From an uncultured Bacteroidales bacterium (GTDB taxonomy: Bacteria > Bacteroidota > Bacteroidia > Bacteroidales > UBA932), in the NCBI GenBank assembly GCA_949300335.1, contig CASGDV010000016.1, positions 1 through 37,292 on the forward strand: a stretch of DNA of 37,292 nucleotides, read 5' to 3'. The notes under the pieces are model-generated. The model was not told where the DNA came from and did not search any database. It worked only from the letters and a program-made list of their open reading frames with translations. The position numbers and the translations under genes are program-made. Below are positions 1-8,412 of this stretch, piece after piece (the stretch's first letter is position 1; each line of letters opens with the position of its first letter).

Positions 1-49
1 CATTAGCCTTCCAAGCTAAGGGTCGCGGGTTCGAACCTCGTCTTCCGCT
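1..49 (+). tRNA. tRNA-Gly(TCC), 5' end outside window
   Basis: The 3' two thirds of a tRNA. The anticodon stem TTAGC/GCTAA closes the loop CTTCCAA, giving anticodon TCC (glycine). A T-arm (GCGGG-TTCGAAC-CTCGT) and the 3' acceptor strand CTTCCGC with discriminator T follow. CCA is not encoded. The 5' acceptor strand and D-arm lie before base 1. It is the first visible member of a tRNA-tuf array, as in the bacterial glyT-thrT-tufB arrangement. Confidence 0.9.
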
Positions 50-57
50 CAAACTAC

Positions 58-129
58 GCCAGTGTAGCTCAGGGGTAGAGCGCTTCCTTGGTAAGGAAGA
101 GGTCGAGAGTTCAAATCTCTCCACCGGCT
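58..129 (+). tRNA. tRNA-Thr(GGT)
   Basis: Complete cloverleaf. The anticodon stem CTTCC/GGAAG closes the loop TTGGTAA, giving anticodon GGT (threonine). The T-arm is GAGAG-TTCAAAT-CTCTC. Acceptor strands are GCCAGTG (58-64) and CACCGGC (122-128) with discriminator T129 and no encoded CCA. The fourth acceptor pair is A61-C125, a mismatch in an otherwise complete stem. It lies 8 bp after tRNA-Gly and 40 bp before tuf, so it is probably cut from a shared transcript. Confidence 0.93.
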
Positions 130-169
130 CTGCTTTTTTTGTGTATATAATACTCTAATAGATAAAATT

Positions 170-1357
170 ATGGCTAAAGAAACCTTTAAAAGAGACAAAC
201 CACACGTTAACATCGGTACAATCGGCCATGTTGACCATGGTAAAACAACTTTGACTGCTGCAATCACTACAGTGCTTGCAAAGAAAGGTCTTTCAGAACT
301 TCGTTCATTTGATTCTATCGACAACGCTCCTGAAGAGAAAGAGCGTGGTATCACCATCAACACAGCACACGTTGAATATCAGACTGCAACCCGTCACTAC
401 GCACACGTAGACTGTCCGGGCCACGCCGACTATGTGAAGAACATGGTAACAGGTGCAGCTCAGATGGATGGTGCTATCCTTGTTGTAGCTTCAACAGACG
501 GTCCTATGCCTCAGACTCGTGAGCACATCCTTCTTGCACGTCAGGTAAACGTGCCGAGAATCGTTGTCTTCATGAACAAGGTTGACCTCGTTGACGATCC
601 TGAGATGCTTGACCTCGTTGAAATGGAAATCCGTGATCTCCTTTCATTCTACAACTTCGACGGTGACAACGCTCCGGTAATCCGCGGTTCTGCTCTCGGT
701 GCACTTAACGGTGACCCTAAATTCGAAGAGAAGATCCTCGAGCTCATGGATGCAGTTGACAACTATATTCCAATTCCTCCGAGAGACAACGAGAAACCAT
801 TCCTTATGCCTGTTGAGGATATCTTCTCAATCACTGGTCGTGGAACAGTTGCTACCGGACGTATCGAGACTGGTGTCATCCACACTGGAGAAGAAGTTGA
901 AATCGTAGGTCTTGGTGAAGAGGCTAAGAAGACAGTCGTAACAGGAGTTGAGATGTTCCGCAAGATCCTTGATGAAGGTGAAGCCGGAGACAATGTAGGT
1001 CTTCTTCTCCGTGGTATCGACAAGAAGGAAATCAAGAGAGGTCAGGTACTTGCTAAACCTGGTACTATCCATCCTCACCAGAAATTCCAGGCTGAAATTT
1101 ACGTATTGAAGAAAGACGAAGGTGGCCGTCATACTCCGTTCCACAACAAATATCGTCCTCAGTTCTTCATCCGTACTCTCGATATCACTGGAGAGATTTC
1201 ATTGCCAGAGGGTGTAGAAATGGTAATGCCTGGCGATAACGTAACCATCACTGTAGATCTCATCTATCCAGTTGCACTTAACGAAGGACTTCGTTTTGCA
1301 ATCCGTGAAGGTGGCCGTACAGTAGGTGCCGGACAGGTAACGAAGATTCTTGAGTAA
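170..1357 (+). CDS. tuf: Elongation factor Tu
   Basis: EF-Tu is a cytoplasmic GTPase that brings aminoacyl-tRNA to the ribosomal A site. The 395-residue product is full length for the family. The P-loop GHVDHGK lies at residues 19-25, followed by the switch region with RGITIN, the G3 motif DCPGH near residue 81 and the G4 motif NKVD near 136. The two beta-barrel domains follow (about 205-300 and 300-395). The ATG at 170 gives the standard N-terminus MAKETF and follows an A/T-rich leader without a Shine-Dalgarno motif, as usual in Bacteroidota. Its place directly after tRNA-Gly/tRNA-Thr and before tRNA-Trp-secE-nusG is the conserved bacterial order. Confidence 0.99.
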   Translation: MAKETFKRDKPHVNIGTIGHVDHGKTTLTAAITTVLAKKGLSELRSFDSIDNAPEEKERGITINTAHVEYQTATRHYAHVDCPGHADYVKNMVTGAAQMDGAILVVASTDGPMPQTREHILLARQVNVPRIVVFMNKVDLVDDPEMLDLVEMEIRDLLSFYNFDGDNAPVIRGSALGALNGDPKFEEKILELMDAVDNYIPIPPRDNEKPFLMPVEDIFSITGRGTVATGRIETGVIHTGEEVEIVGLGEEAKKTVVTGVEMFRKILDEGEAGDNVGLLLRGIDKKEIKRGQVLAKPGTIHPHQKFQAEIYVLKKDEGGRHTPFHNKYRPQFFIRTLDITGEISLPEGVEMVMPGDNVTITVDLIYPVALNEGLRFAIREGGRTVGAGQVTKILE

Positions 1358-1371
1358 TATCAAAATCGATA

Positions 1372-1402
1372 GTGGGTGCCTGATAAAAGACACCCACATT
1401 TT
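1372..1402 (+). terminator. Terminator-like hairpin after tuf
   Basis: Seven-bp stem GTGGGTG (1372-1378) and CACCCAC (1391-1397) with a 12-nt loop, followed by ATTTTT. It starts 15 bp after the tuf stop and ends just before tRNA-Trp. It probably ends or attenuates tuf transcription or sets an mRNA 3' end before the tRNA. Efficiency cannot be judged from sequence. Confidence 0.6.
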
Positions 1403-1403
1403 T

Positions 1404-1474
1404 AGGGGAATAGAACAAGGGTAGTTCAGCGGTCTCCAAAACCGTCGATGTGGGTTCGAATCCTGCTTCCCCTG
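1404..1474 (+). tRNA. tRNA-Trp(CCA)
   Basis: Acceptor strands AGGGGAA (1404-1410) and TTCCCCT (1467-1473) pair fully, with discriminator G1474. The anticodon stem GCGGT/ACCGT closes the loop CTCCAAA, giving anticodon CCA (tryptophan). The T-arm is GTGGG-TTCGAAT-CCTGC. CCA is not encoded. A tRNA-Trp gene just before secE-nusG is a widely conserved bacterial arrangement. Confidence 0.95.
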
Positions 1475-1510
1475 CAAATATCAAAGGTTACGATTTGATA
1501 ATGTTTAACA

Positions 1511-1542
1511 GACAATGTAATAAGCTTCCAATCTACATTGTC
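1511..1542 (+). repeat. 9-bp inverted repeat before secE
   Basis: Perfect arms GACAATGTA (1511-1519) and TACATTGTC (1534-1542) with a 14-nt loop, between tRNA-Trp and the secE start. No T-tract follows, so it is not a classical terminator. It could be an RNA processing hairpin separating tRNA from mRNA, or an operator. Function is unknown. Confidence 0.5.
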
Positions 1543-1556
1543 CATTAATGTTAAAG

Positions 1557-1745
1557 ATGAGAAAGTTTATCAACTATCTGAAAGAGTCTTATACTGAGAT
1601 GACCAAGAAAGTATCCTGGCCAAGCTGGGATAAATTGCAGAGCTCGGCTATTCTTGTAATGGTCGCATCTGTGATTTTTGCTATAGTCATCTTTGCGATG
1701 GACTTCACTTTCCAGCATCTGATGTCAGCGATTTACACCCTGTAA
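1557..1745 (+). CDS. secE: Preprotein translocase subunit SecE
   Basis: SecE is the small essential inner-membrane subunit of the SecYEG channel and clamps SecY. The product has about 62 residues: an amphipathic N-terminal helix with the family signature (LKESYTEMTKKVSWPSWDKL) and one transmembrane helix (SAILVMVASVIFAIVIFAM). The ATG at 1557 (MRKFINY) is preferred because it matches the usual Bacteroidota N-terminus. An in-frame ATG at 1548 would add only MLK, and no Shine-Dalgarno motif decides between them. nusG follows after 11 bp, the standard secE-nusG pair. Confidence 0.93.
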   Translation: MRKFINYLKESYTEMTKKVSWPSWDKLQSSAILVMVASVIFAIVIFAMDFTFQHLMSAIYTL

Positions 1746-1756
1746 ACTGTTTTTTT

Positions 1757-2341
1757 ATGAGCGAGAGCAATAAAAAATGGTATGTGCTGAGAACTGCTGG
1801 CGGAAAAGAGAAAAAGGCCAAGGAATATCTCGAAAAAGAGATTGAAAGATTCGGTCTTCAGGATTATGTTTCTCAGGTTTTGGTTCCGACTGAAAAAGTA
1901 TACAGAATCAGGGAAGGAAAAAGGATATGCACTGAGCGCCTTTTTTATCCCGGATATGTACTTATTGAGGCTGAACTTACCGGAGAGTTGCAGTATATTA
2001 TCCGCAATGAAGTTCCGCACATGTCCGGTTTCCTGACAGAAAAACGTGATGTCAGCAAAGGCAACGGAAAAGCTCAGGAGGAAAAGATTCCTATTCCGTT
2101 GAGAGATTCCGAAGTCAAGAGGATACTCGGAGAACAGGATGAGAAGATTGCAGGTGAAGGTGAGACAGTAATCGATTATACGGTCGGCGAGGCTGTAAAG
2201 ATTACCGACGGACCGTTCAGCGGTTTCGACGGAACTGTCGAGGAAATTGTGGAGGACAGGAGCAAACTCAAGGTCATGGTAATGATCTTTGGAAGAAAGA
2301 CTATTTTGGAACTCAACTTTACACAAGTAACAAAAGAATAA
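1757..2341 (+). CDS. nusG: Transcription termination/antitermination factor NusG
   Basis: NusG binds the RNA polymerase clamp, modulates pausing and links transcription to Rho or the ribosome. The 194-residue product opens with the NGN domain (KKWYVLRTAGGKEKKAKEYL, then the ERLFYPGYVLIEAEL core strand) and ends with a KOW domain around residues 140-190 (VGEAVKITDGPFSGFDGTVEE). Residues 95-135 hold a charged linker between the two domains. It lies 11 bp after secE and 9 bp before rplK, consistent with one transcript. Confidence 0.98.
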   Translation: MSESNKKWYVLRTAGGKEKKAKEYLEKEIERFGLQDYVSQVLVPTEKVYRIREGKRICTERLFYPGYVLIEAELTGELQYIIRNEVPHMSGFLTEKRDVSKGNGKAQEEKIPIPLRDSEVKRILGEQDEKIAGEGETVIDYTVGEAVKITDGPFSGFDGTVEEIVEDRSKLKVMVMIFGRKTILELNFTQVTKE

Positions 2342-2350
2342 TTAAACATT

Positions 2351-2794
2351 ATGGCAAAAGAAGTTACCGGGTTTATTAAACTTCAAATCAAAGGTGGCGC
2401 AGCAAATCCATCCCCTCCAGTAGGACCGGCTCTCGGTTCAAAGGGTTTGAACATAATGGATTTCTGCAAACAGTTCAATGCCCGTACACAGGATTCTGCG
2501 GGAAAGGTATTGCCGGTAGTAATCACCGTCTACAGCGACAAATCATTTTCTTTTGAAGTAAAGCAGCCGCCAGTGGCTGTACAGCTTAAAGAAGCTGCCA
2601 AGATTTCTACAGGCTCTGCAGAACCTAACAGGAAAAAGGTAGCTACCATAACCTGGGATCAGGTTAAAGCTATTGCAGAGAGCAAAATGCCGGATATGAA
2701 CGCATTCACTCTGAAATCAGCAATGACAATGGTAGCCGGAACAGCTAGAAGCATGGGTATCAAAGTTGAAGGTGAATTTCCTGAAAACATCTAA
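2351..2794 (+). CDS. rplK: Ribosomal protein L11
   Basis: Large-subunit protein of the GTPase-associated centre; binds 23S rRNA and the L10/L12 stalk base. The 147-residue product is full length. The N-terminal domain carries the proline-rich stretch [21 protein letters not shown]. The C-terminal rRNA-binding domain contains [12 protein letters not shown]-like and GTARSMGI segments (here [17 protein letters not shown] and [15 protein letters not shown]). It is followed by rplA after 14 bp, the classic L11-L1 pair. Confidence 0.99.
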   Translation: MAKEVTGFIKLQIKGGAANPSPPVGPALGSKGLNIMDFCKQFNARTQDSAGKVLPVVITVYSDKSFSFEVKQPPVAVQLKEAAKISTGSAEPNRKKVATITWDQVKAIAESKMPDMNAFTLKSAMTMVAGTARSMGIKVEGEFPENI

Positions 2795-2808
2795 AAATCA
2801 CAGGCGAA

Positions 2809-3510
2809 ATGAGTAAACTTACAAAAAACCAAAAAATGGTAATGGCCAAATATGATTCGGCCAAAATGTATAAGTTGTCTGAGGCATGTGATCTTGTTAA
2901 GGAAATCACTTATACCAAGTTTGATGCTTCAGTGGAACTTGCTGTAAATCTTGGAGTTGATCCACGTAAGGCAAACCAGATGGTACGTGGCGTCGTTACT
3001 CTTCCTCACGGTACAGGTAAACAGACCAGGGTTCTGGTTCTCTGTACTCCTGACAAAGAGAACGAAGCGAAGGATGCTGGAGCTGATTATGTAGGATTGG
3101 ACGAATACATCGACAAGATCAAGGGCGGATGGACAGATGTTGACGTAATTATCTGTACTCCTTCGGTCATGGCCAAAGTCGGTGCTATTGGTAGGATTCT
3201 GGGTCCGAGAGGACTTATGCCAAACCCTAAAACAGGTACTGTCACAATGGAAATAGGCAATGCTGTCAAAGAGGTCAAGGCAGGTAAGATAGACTTCAAA
3301 GTCGACAAGACCGGTATAGTTCATACTGCAATAGGAAAAGTCTCCTTTTCCGGCAAGCAGATTTATGAGAACGCGCAGGAAATCCTTTCCGCAATTCTGA
3401 AACTCAAACCTCAGACACTGAAAGGAACATATCTGAAGGCTGTATCGATCTGTTCAACTATGAGTCCTGGTATAAAAGTCGATATCAAATCATTCGGTAG
3501 TGCTGAATAA
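2809..3510 (+). CDS. rplA: Ribosomal protein L1
   Basis: Forms the L1 stalk beside the E site and helps release deacylated tRNA; in many bacteria it also represses its own rplK-rplA mRNA. The 233-residue product is full length. It has the typical [20 protein letters not shown] segment, [12 protein letters not shown], the [16 protein letters not shown] signature near residues 125-145, and the C-terminal [20 protein letters not shown]. No convincing L1-binding leader was seen before rplK. It ends 14 bp before rplJ. Confidence 0.99.
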   Translation: MSKLTKNQKMVMAKYDSAKMYKLSEACDLVKEITYTKFDASVELAVNLGVDPRKANQMVRGVVTLPHGTGKQTRVLVLCTPDKENEAKDAGADYVGLDEYIDKIKGGWTDVDVIICTPSVMAKVGAIGRILGPRGLMPNPKTGTVTMEIGNAVKEVKAGKIDFKVDKTGIVHTAIGKVSFSGKQIYENAQEILSAILKLKPQTLKGTYLKAVSICSTMSPGIKVDIKSFGSAE

Positions 3511-3524
3511 TTAAATTCATTATT

Positions 3525-4049
3525 ATGAGAAAAGAAGAAAAGACACAGATAATTGAATCCATTTCAGCACAGATCAAGGAAACTCCTAATTTCTACATTA
3601 CGGATATTTCCGGACTGAATGCTGAGGCGACATCAAAATTGCGTCGTGCATGCTTTGAAAAAGGAATCAAGCTCGTAGTCGTAAAGAATACGCTTTTCCA
3701 CAAGGCACTTATGGAGATGAACAACGAGGAGATAGCTCTTCTCTATCCTTCACTCGAAGGCCCGACAGCAATTATGTACACCGAGACTCCTAACGCTCCG
3801 GCAAAACTCATAAAGGAGTATGCAAAAGACGGAGCAGAAAAGCCTGCACTCAAGGCAGCTTATGTACAGGAGTGTTCATTCGTTGGTGCTAACAAACTTG
3901 ATGAACTTTGCAACATCAAGTCTCGTGAGGAGCTCATCGGCGACATCGTCGGACTGCTTCAATCACCTGCCCGCAACGTTATATCAGCCCTTCAGTCTGC
4001 TGGTGGCAAACTTGCTGGCATCGTCAAAACACTTTCAGAAAGAGAATAA
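3525..4049 (+). CDS. rplJ: Ribosomal protein L10
   Basis: Anchors the L7/L12 dimers to the 50S stalk. The 174-residue product shows the N-terminal L10 fold (ITDISGLNAEATSKLRRAC, then LVVVKNTLFHKAL) and a C-terminal helical spine for L12 dimers (SPARNVISALQSAGGKLAGI). The gap to rplA is only 14 bp, leaving no room for the long autoregulatory L10 leader known from Escherichia coli, so control of this gene probably differs. rplL follows after 32 bp. Confidence 0.98.
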   Translation: MRKEEKTQIIESISAQIKETPNFYITDISGLNAEATSKLRRACFEKGIKLVVVKNTLFHKALMEMNNEEIALLYPSLEGPTAIMYTETPNAPAKLIKEYAKDGAEKPALKAAYVQECSFVGANKLDELCNIKSREELIGDIVGLLQSPARNVISALQSAGGKLAGIVKTLSERE

Positions 4050-4081
4050 ATTAAAAAATTACAAACTAAATAAATACTATT

Positions 4082-4459
4082 ATGGCAGATATTAAAGCAC
4101 TTGCAGAAGAGTTGGTAAACCTCTCTGTAAAAGATGTTCAGGAACTCGCACAGATCCTTAAAGACGAGTACGGTATTGAGCCGGCTGCTGCAGCTGTTGC
4201 AGTTGCAGGTCCAGTTGCTGGAGCAGGCGAAGCTGCTGCAGAGCAGACTGAGTTCAACGTTATCCTTAAATCAGCAGGTCAGGCTAAGCTTGGCGTTGTA
4301 AAAGCTGTTAAGGAAATCACCGGACTTGGCCTTAAAGAGGCAAAAGACCTCGTTGACAAGGCACCGGATGCTATCGTAAAAGAGAAAGTATCAAAAGCAG
4401 AGGCTGAGCAGATAAAAGCTACCCTCGAAGAGGCTGGAGCAGAAGTTGAGGTTAAATAA
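4082..4459 (+). CDS. rplL: Ribosomal protein L7/L12
   Basis: Multicopy stalk protein that recruits translational GTPases. The 125-residue acidic product has the N-terminal dimerisation helices (residues 1-35), an alanine-rich hinge ([20 protein letters not shown], about 37-58) and the C-terminal globular domain ([20 protein letters not shown], then [19 protein letters not shown]). A strong hairpin with a T-tract follows before rpoB, so this gene can be made in excess of the polymerase subunits, as stalk stoichiometry needs. Confidence 0.99.
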   Translation: MADIKALAEELVNLSVKDVQELAQILKDEYGIEPAAAAVAVAGPVAGAGEAAAEQTEFNVILKSAGQAKLGVVKAVKEITGLGLKEAKDLVDKAPDAIVKEKVSKAEAEQIKATLEEAGAEVEVK

Positions 4460-4466
4460 CTTCATC

Positions 4467-4483
4467 TTCCCCCAGTCGGGGAA
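4467..4483 (+). other. Small GC-rich hairpin between rplL and rpoB
   Basis: Stem TTCCCC (4467-4472) and GGGGAA (4478-4483) with a 5-nt loop, right after the rplL stop and before the attenuator hairpin. There is no T-tract. It could stabilise the upstream mRNA end or be a processing site, by analogy with the RNase III site between rplL and rpoB in Escherichia coli. That analogy is inference. Confidence 0.4.
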
Positions 4484-4491
4484 ACTAAGTC

Positions 4492-4523
4492 AGGTTTAGG
4501 GTCTCAAGGCCCTAAACCTTTTT
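4492..4523 (+). terminator. Intrinsic terminator/attenuator between rplL and rpoB
   Basis: Perfect 10-bp stem AGGTTTAGGG (4492-4501) and CCCTAAACCT (4510-4519), an 8-nt loop, then a T-tract to 4523. It lies 40 bp before rpoB. No promoter of the TAnnTTTG type is visible between it and rpoB, so rpoBC is likely fed by readthrough. This fits the known rplL-rpoB attenuator arrangement that lowers polymerase expression relative to ribosomal proteins. Confidence 0.85.
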
Positions 4524-4562
4524 GTCGTAATAAAGTTTTTCTCTTATATCAAAGGCAGAAAG

Positions 4563-7500
4563 ATGTCAAAACAGACTAAAAATCAGCGAGTTTCATTCGC
4601 AACATCAAAAATTCTTCTTGAATATCCTGACCTTCTTGAAGTGCAGCTGAAATCATTCCAGGATTTTTTCCAGTTGGATACGACTCCTGAGAACAGACGC
4701 AATGAAGGCTTGTATCAGGTATTTCAGGAAATCTTCCCGATAGAGGATACAAGGAACAATTACAAACTGGAATTCATTGACTATTTCATAGATCCTCCCC
4801 AGTATTCAATCGACGAATGTCTGGAAAGGGGGCTCACATATAACGTTCCGCTAAAGGCAAAATTACGTCTTTCCTGCAGTGACCCGGAACATGAAGACTT
4901 CGATACTGCCGTCCAGGACGTCTATCTCGGAAATATCCCTTACATGACGCCGGCTGGAACATTTGTGATAAACGGATCAGAGCGAATCATCGTATCACAG
5001 CTCCACAGATCACCGGGAGTATTTTTCGGACAGAGCCTCCATGCGAACGGCACTAAACTTTACTCTGCCAGAATAATACCTTTCAAAGGTTCATGGATTG
5101 AATTTGCTACGGACATCAACAATGTCATGTATGCATATATCGACCGCAAAAAGAAATTGCCTGTAACAACCCTGCTGAGAGCCATTGGATTCAACGGCGA
5201 CAAAGATATCATCGATATTTTCGGGCTTGCTGATGAAATAGAAGCCACAAAAGAGAATCTTAAAAAGAACGAGGGAAGGAAACTTGCGGCGAAAGTCCTC
5301 AAGACATGGATCGAGGATTTCGTAGATGAAGATACCGGAGAAGTCATTCCTGTCGAAAGGACGATGCCTATAGTGGAAAGAGGTGAAATCCTGAATGAAG
5401 ACACAATTGAAAGATTGGCTGAAACCGACGTAAAGACCATTCTTCTGCAGAAAGACGAAGCGAACGTAAATGAATACGCAATAATATACAATACTCTTCA
5501 AAAGGACCCTACCAATACAGAGACGGAAGCCATCAACTATATCTACAAACAGTTGAGAAACTCTGAACCGCCTGATGAAGCAACGGCAAGGGATGTCATA
5601 GACAAACTGTTCTTCTCAGACAAGAGATATGACCTTGGCGATGTCGGAAGGTACCGTCTCAACAAGAAACTGAATCTCAATATAGACGAGAATGTAAGGA
5701 TTCTTACGAATACCGATATAATCGAGATTATAAAATATCTCATACAGCTGATCAATTCGAAAGCTATAGTAGATGACATCGACCACCTCAGCAACAGACG
5801 TATCAGGACTGTAGGCGAGCAGTTGGCAAACCAGTTCAGCGTAGGATTGTCGAGAATGGCGAGAACCATCCGTGAAAGAATGAACGTTAGGGACAGCGAG
5901 CAGTTCTCCCCTATTGACCTCATCAACGCTAAGACACTTTCGTCAGTCATAAATTCATTCTTCGGAACAAGCCAGCTGTCACAGTTCATGGACCAGACAA
6001 ACCCGCTTTCCGAAATGACTCACAAGCGCCGTCTTTCGGCCCTCGGTCCGGGTGGTCTTTCCAGAGACAGGGCCGGATTCGAGGTACGTGACGTGCACTA
6101 TACGCATTACGGACGTCTGTGTCCTATCGAGACTCCTGAAGGACCTAACATCGGTCTTATATCGTCTCTGTGCGTATACGCTAGAATCAACGACCTGGGT
6201 TTCATTGAAACACCATACAGAAAAGTAGAGAACGGAAAAGTTGACCTTAGCTCCAAAGGATGGGAGTATATGAGTGCCGAGGAGGAAGAGGACCAGATGG
6301 TATCTCTTGCCAACGTGAAGATGGATGATGACGGAAACATACTAGACGAGAGGATACAGTGCCGTTATGGTGCCGACTTCCCTGTCGTAACTAAAGAAGA
6401 AGTCAACTACATGGACGTTGCTCCTAACCAGATAGCTTCCGTAGCTGCATCTCTTATTCCGTTCCTCGAGCATGACGATGCCCACCGTGCATTGATGGGT
6501 GCGAACATGATGAGGCAGGCTGTGCCTCTCCTCAATCCGGAATCCCCTATCGTGGGTACAGGTCTCGAAGAAAGGGTTTGCCTTGATTCAAGGACTCAGG
6601 TTATAGCGGAAAGGGACGGTGAAGTAGTGTATGTGGACGCCAATGAAATCCATGTCAGATACGACCGCACTGAAGATGAGAAATTCGTAAGTTTCTCACC
6701 GGACATCACTGTCTATAAGCTGCCTATCTTCAGGAGAACAAACCAGAGTACTACAATCCTCCTCAAACCTATCGTCCGTAAGGGAGACAAGGTGTCGAAA
6801 GGTCAGATAATGACGGAAGGATATGCTACGCAGAACGGTGAACTTGCTCTCGGAAGAAACCTGAAAGTTGCGTTCATGCCATGGAAAGGATATAACTATG
6901 AGGATGCTATCGTATTGTCGGAAAGAATGATAAGATGGGATATCCTTACATCCGTTCACGTAGATGAATATATCACTGAAGTCAGGGATACGAAACGCGG
7001 TATGGAGGAACTCACTTCAGACATACCTAACGTGAGCGAGGATGCAACCAGAAACCTGGACGAGAACGGTATTATCCGCGTGGGTGCACATATCGATCCG
7101 GGTGACATAATGATAGGAAAAATTACTCCAAAGGGAGAAAGCGATCCGTCACCTGAAGAGAAATTGCTGAGAGCCATATTCGGAGACAAGGCGGGCGACG
7201 TCAAGGATGCATCTTTGAAAGCCACTCCTTCCCTCAGCGGAACTGTCATTAAGACAGCCCTTTATTCAAAAGTTGCCAAAGAAACCAACAAAAGAGGCGC
7301 AAAGAGTGACCAGAAAGTCAAGATTGACAAGGCTGAAGAAGAATTCAACCAGAAAGCCGAGGCGCTCAGAAGCAAGTTCATAAGCAAACTTGCCGTCCTC
7401 ATCGAAGGGCAGAAGAGTGCCGGAATCAGCGACCTCTACGGTGTTGAGATAATTGCAAAGGGCAAGGATATAACTGTCGATGATATAAGGAACATCGATT

Positions 7501-8384
7501 ACTGGAACATCAATTCCAGCAAATGGACAAATGACAAGAACAAGAACGTTCTTATCAGGGAGCTGATAAACAACTACTGCATCGCACACAAGGAAGCTGC
7601 AGCAAGTCACAAGAGAATCCTTGACAAAATCAAGGTCGGAGACGAGCTTCCTAACGGAGTTATGCAGCTTGCGAAGGTCTATGTTGCCAAAAAGAGAAAG
7701 ATTACTGTCGGTGACAAGATGGCCGGAAGACACGGTAACAAAGGTATCGTTGCAAAAGTCGTAAGGGATGAAGACATGCCGTTCCTTGAGGACGGTACTC
7801 CAGTCGACATAGTTCTGAACCCTCTTGGTGTGCCATCACGTATGAACCTCGGCCAGATATACGAGACTGTTCTCGGCTGGGCAGGAGATGTCCTTGGAGT
7901 GAAGTTCAGCACTCCGATTTTCGACGGAGCAAGCATCGACGATATCTGCAGCTACACTGACAAGGCGGGACTGCCGCGCTTCGGAAAGACCTACCTGAGA
8001 GACGGCGGTACCGGAGACTGGTTTGACCAGCCTGCAACAGTCGGAGTGATATACATGATCAAACTCGGCCACATGGTGGACGACAAGATGCATGCAAGAT
8101 CCATTGGACCGTATTCACTCATTACACAGCAGCCACTCGGAGGTAAGGCACAGTTCGGAGGTCAGAGATTCGGAGAAATGGAGGTCTGGGCACTGGAAGC
8201 ATTCGGTGCGTCAAACGTCCTTCAGGAAATCCTTACCGTAAAATCCGACGATGTCACCGGAAGGTCGAAAGCATACGAAGCCATCGTGAAGGGAGACCTC
8301 ATGCCGGCTCCGGGTATTCCGGAATCATTGAACGTTTTGCTTCATGAGTTGAGAGGACTGGGTCTGAAGGTCACTTTGGATTAA
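4563..8384 (+). CDS. rpoB: DNA-directed RNA polymerase subunit beta
   Basis: The 1273-residue catalytic beta subunit, of normal length for Bacteroidota. The rifampicin-binding region runs from about F467: S473, Q474, D477, H487, R490 and S492 match the sensitive residues S512, Q513, D516, H526, R529 and S531 of Escherichia coli, while T479 stands at the place of N518. Other signatures seen are [54 protein letters not shown] and the C-terminal [20 protein letters not shown]. The ATG at 4563 follows the leader GGCAGAAAG. rpoC follows after 28 bp. Confidence 0.99.
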   Translation: MSKQTKNQRVSFATSKILLEYPDLLEVQLKSFQDFFQLDTTPENRRNEGLYQVFQEIFPIEDTRNNYKLEFIDYFIDPPQYSIDECLERGLTYNVPLKAKLRLSCSDPEHEDFDTAVQDVYLGNIPYMTPAGTFVINGSERIIVSQLHRSPGVFFGQSLHANGTKLYSARIIPFKGSWIEFATDINNVMYAYIDRKKKLPVTTLLRAIGFNGDKDIIDIFGLADEIEATKENLKKNEGRKLAAKVLKTWIEDFVDEDTGEVIPVERTMPIVERGEILNEDTIERLAETDVKTILLQKDEANVNEYAIIYNTLQKDPTNTETEAINYIYKQLRNSEPPDEATARDVIDKLFFSDKRYDLGDVGRYRLNKKLNLNIDENVRILTNTDIIEIIKYLIQLINSKAIVDDIDHLSNRRIRTVGEQLANQFSVGLSRMARTIRERMNVRDSEQFSPIDLINAKTLSSVINSFFGTSQLSQFMDQTNPLSEMTHKRRLSALGPGGLSRDRAGFEVRDVHYTHYGRLCPIETPEGPNIGLISSLCVYARINDLGFIETPYRKVENGKVDLSSKGWEYMSAEEEEDQMVSLANVKMDDDGNILDERIQCRYGADFPVVTKEEVNYMDVAPNQIASVAASLIPFLEHDDAHRALMGANMMRQAVPLLNPESPIVGTGLEERVCLDSRTQVIAERDGEVVYVDANEIHVRYDRTEDEKFVSFSPDITVYKLPIFRRTNQSTTILLKPIVRKGDKVSKGQIMTEGYATQNGELALGRNLKVAFMPWKGYNYEDAIVLSERMIRWDILTSVHVDEYITEVRDTKRGMEELTSDIPNVSEDATRNLDENGIIRVGAHIDPGDIMIGKITPKGESDPSPEEKLLRAIFGDKAGDVKDASLKATPSLSGTVIKTALYSKVAKETNKRGAKSDQKVKIDKAEEEFNQKAEALRSKFISKLAVLIEGQKSAGISDLYGVEIIAKGKDITVDDIRNIDYWNINSSKWTNDKNKNVLIRELINNYCIAHKEAAASHKRILDKIKVGDELPNGVMQLAKVYVAKKRKITVGDKMAGRHGNKGIVAKVVRDEDMPFLEDGTPVDIVLNPLGVPSRMNLGQIYETVLGWAGDVLGVKFSTPIFDGASIDDICSYTDKAGLPRFGKTYLRDGGTGDWFDQPATVGVIYMIKLGHMVDDKMHARSIGPYSLITQQPLGGKAQFGGQRFGEMEVWALEAFGASNVLQEILTVKSDDVTGRSKAYEAIVKGDLMPAPGIPESLNVLLHELRGLGLKVTLD

Positions 8385-8412
8385 TTTACTGACAAATTGA
8401 AATTATAGAAAT

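Noticed and set aside
1733-2326. A 197-codon open frame on the - strand
   Set aside because: Antisense to nusG, whose domains are complete; no motif or leader supports it.
4563-8384. Rifampicin-resistance allele, because of T479 at the N518 place
   Set aside because: The main resistance positions keep the sensitive residues. A single natural change at this place in a distant phylum is not evidence of resistance.
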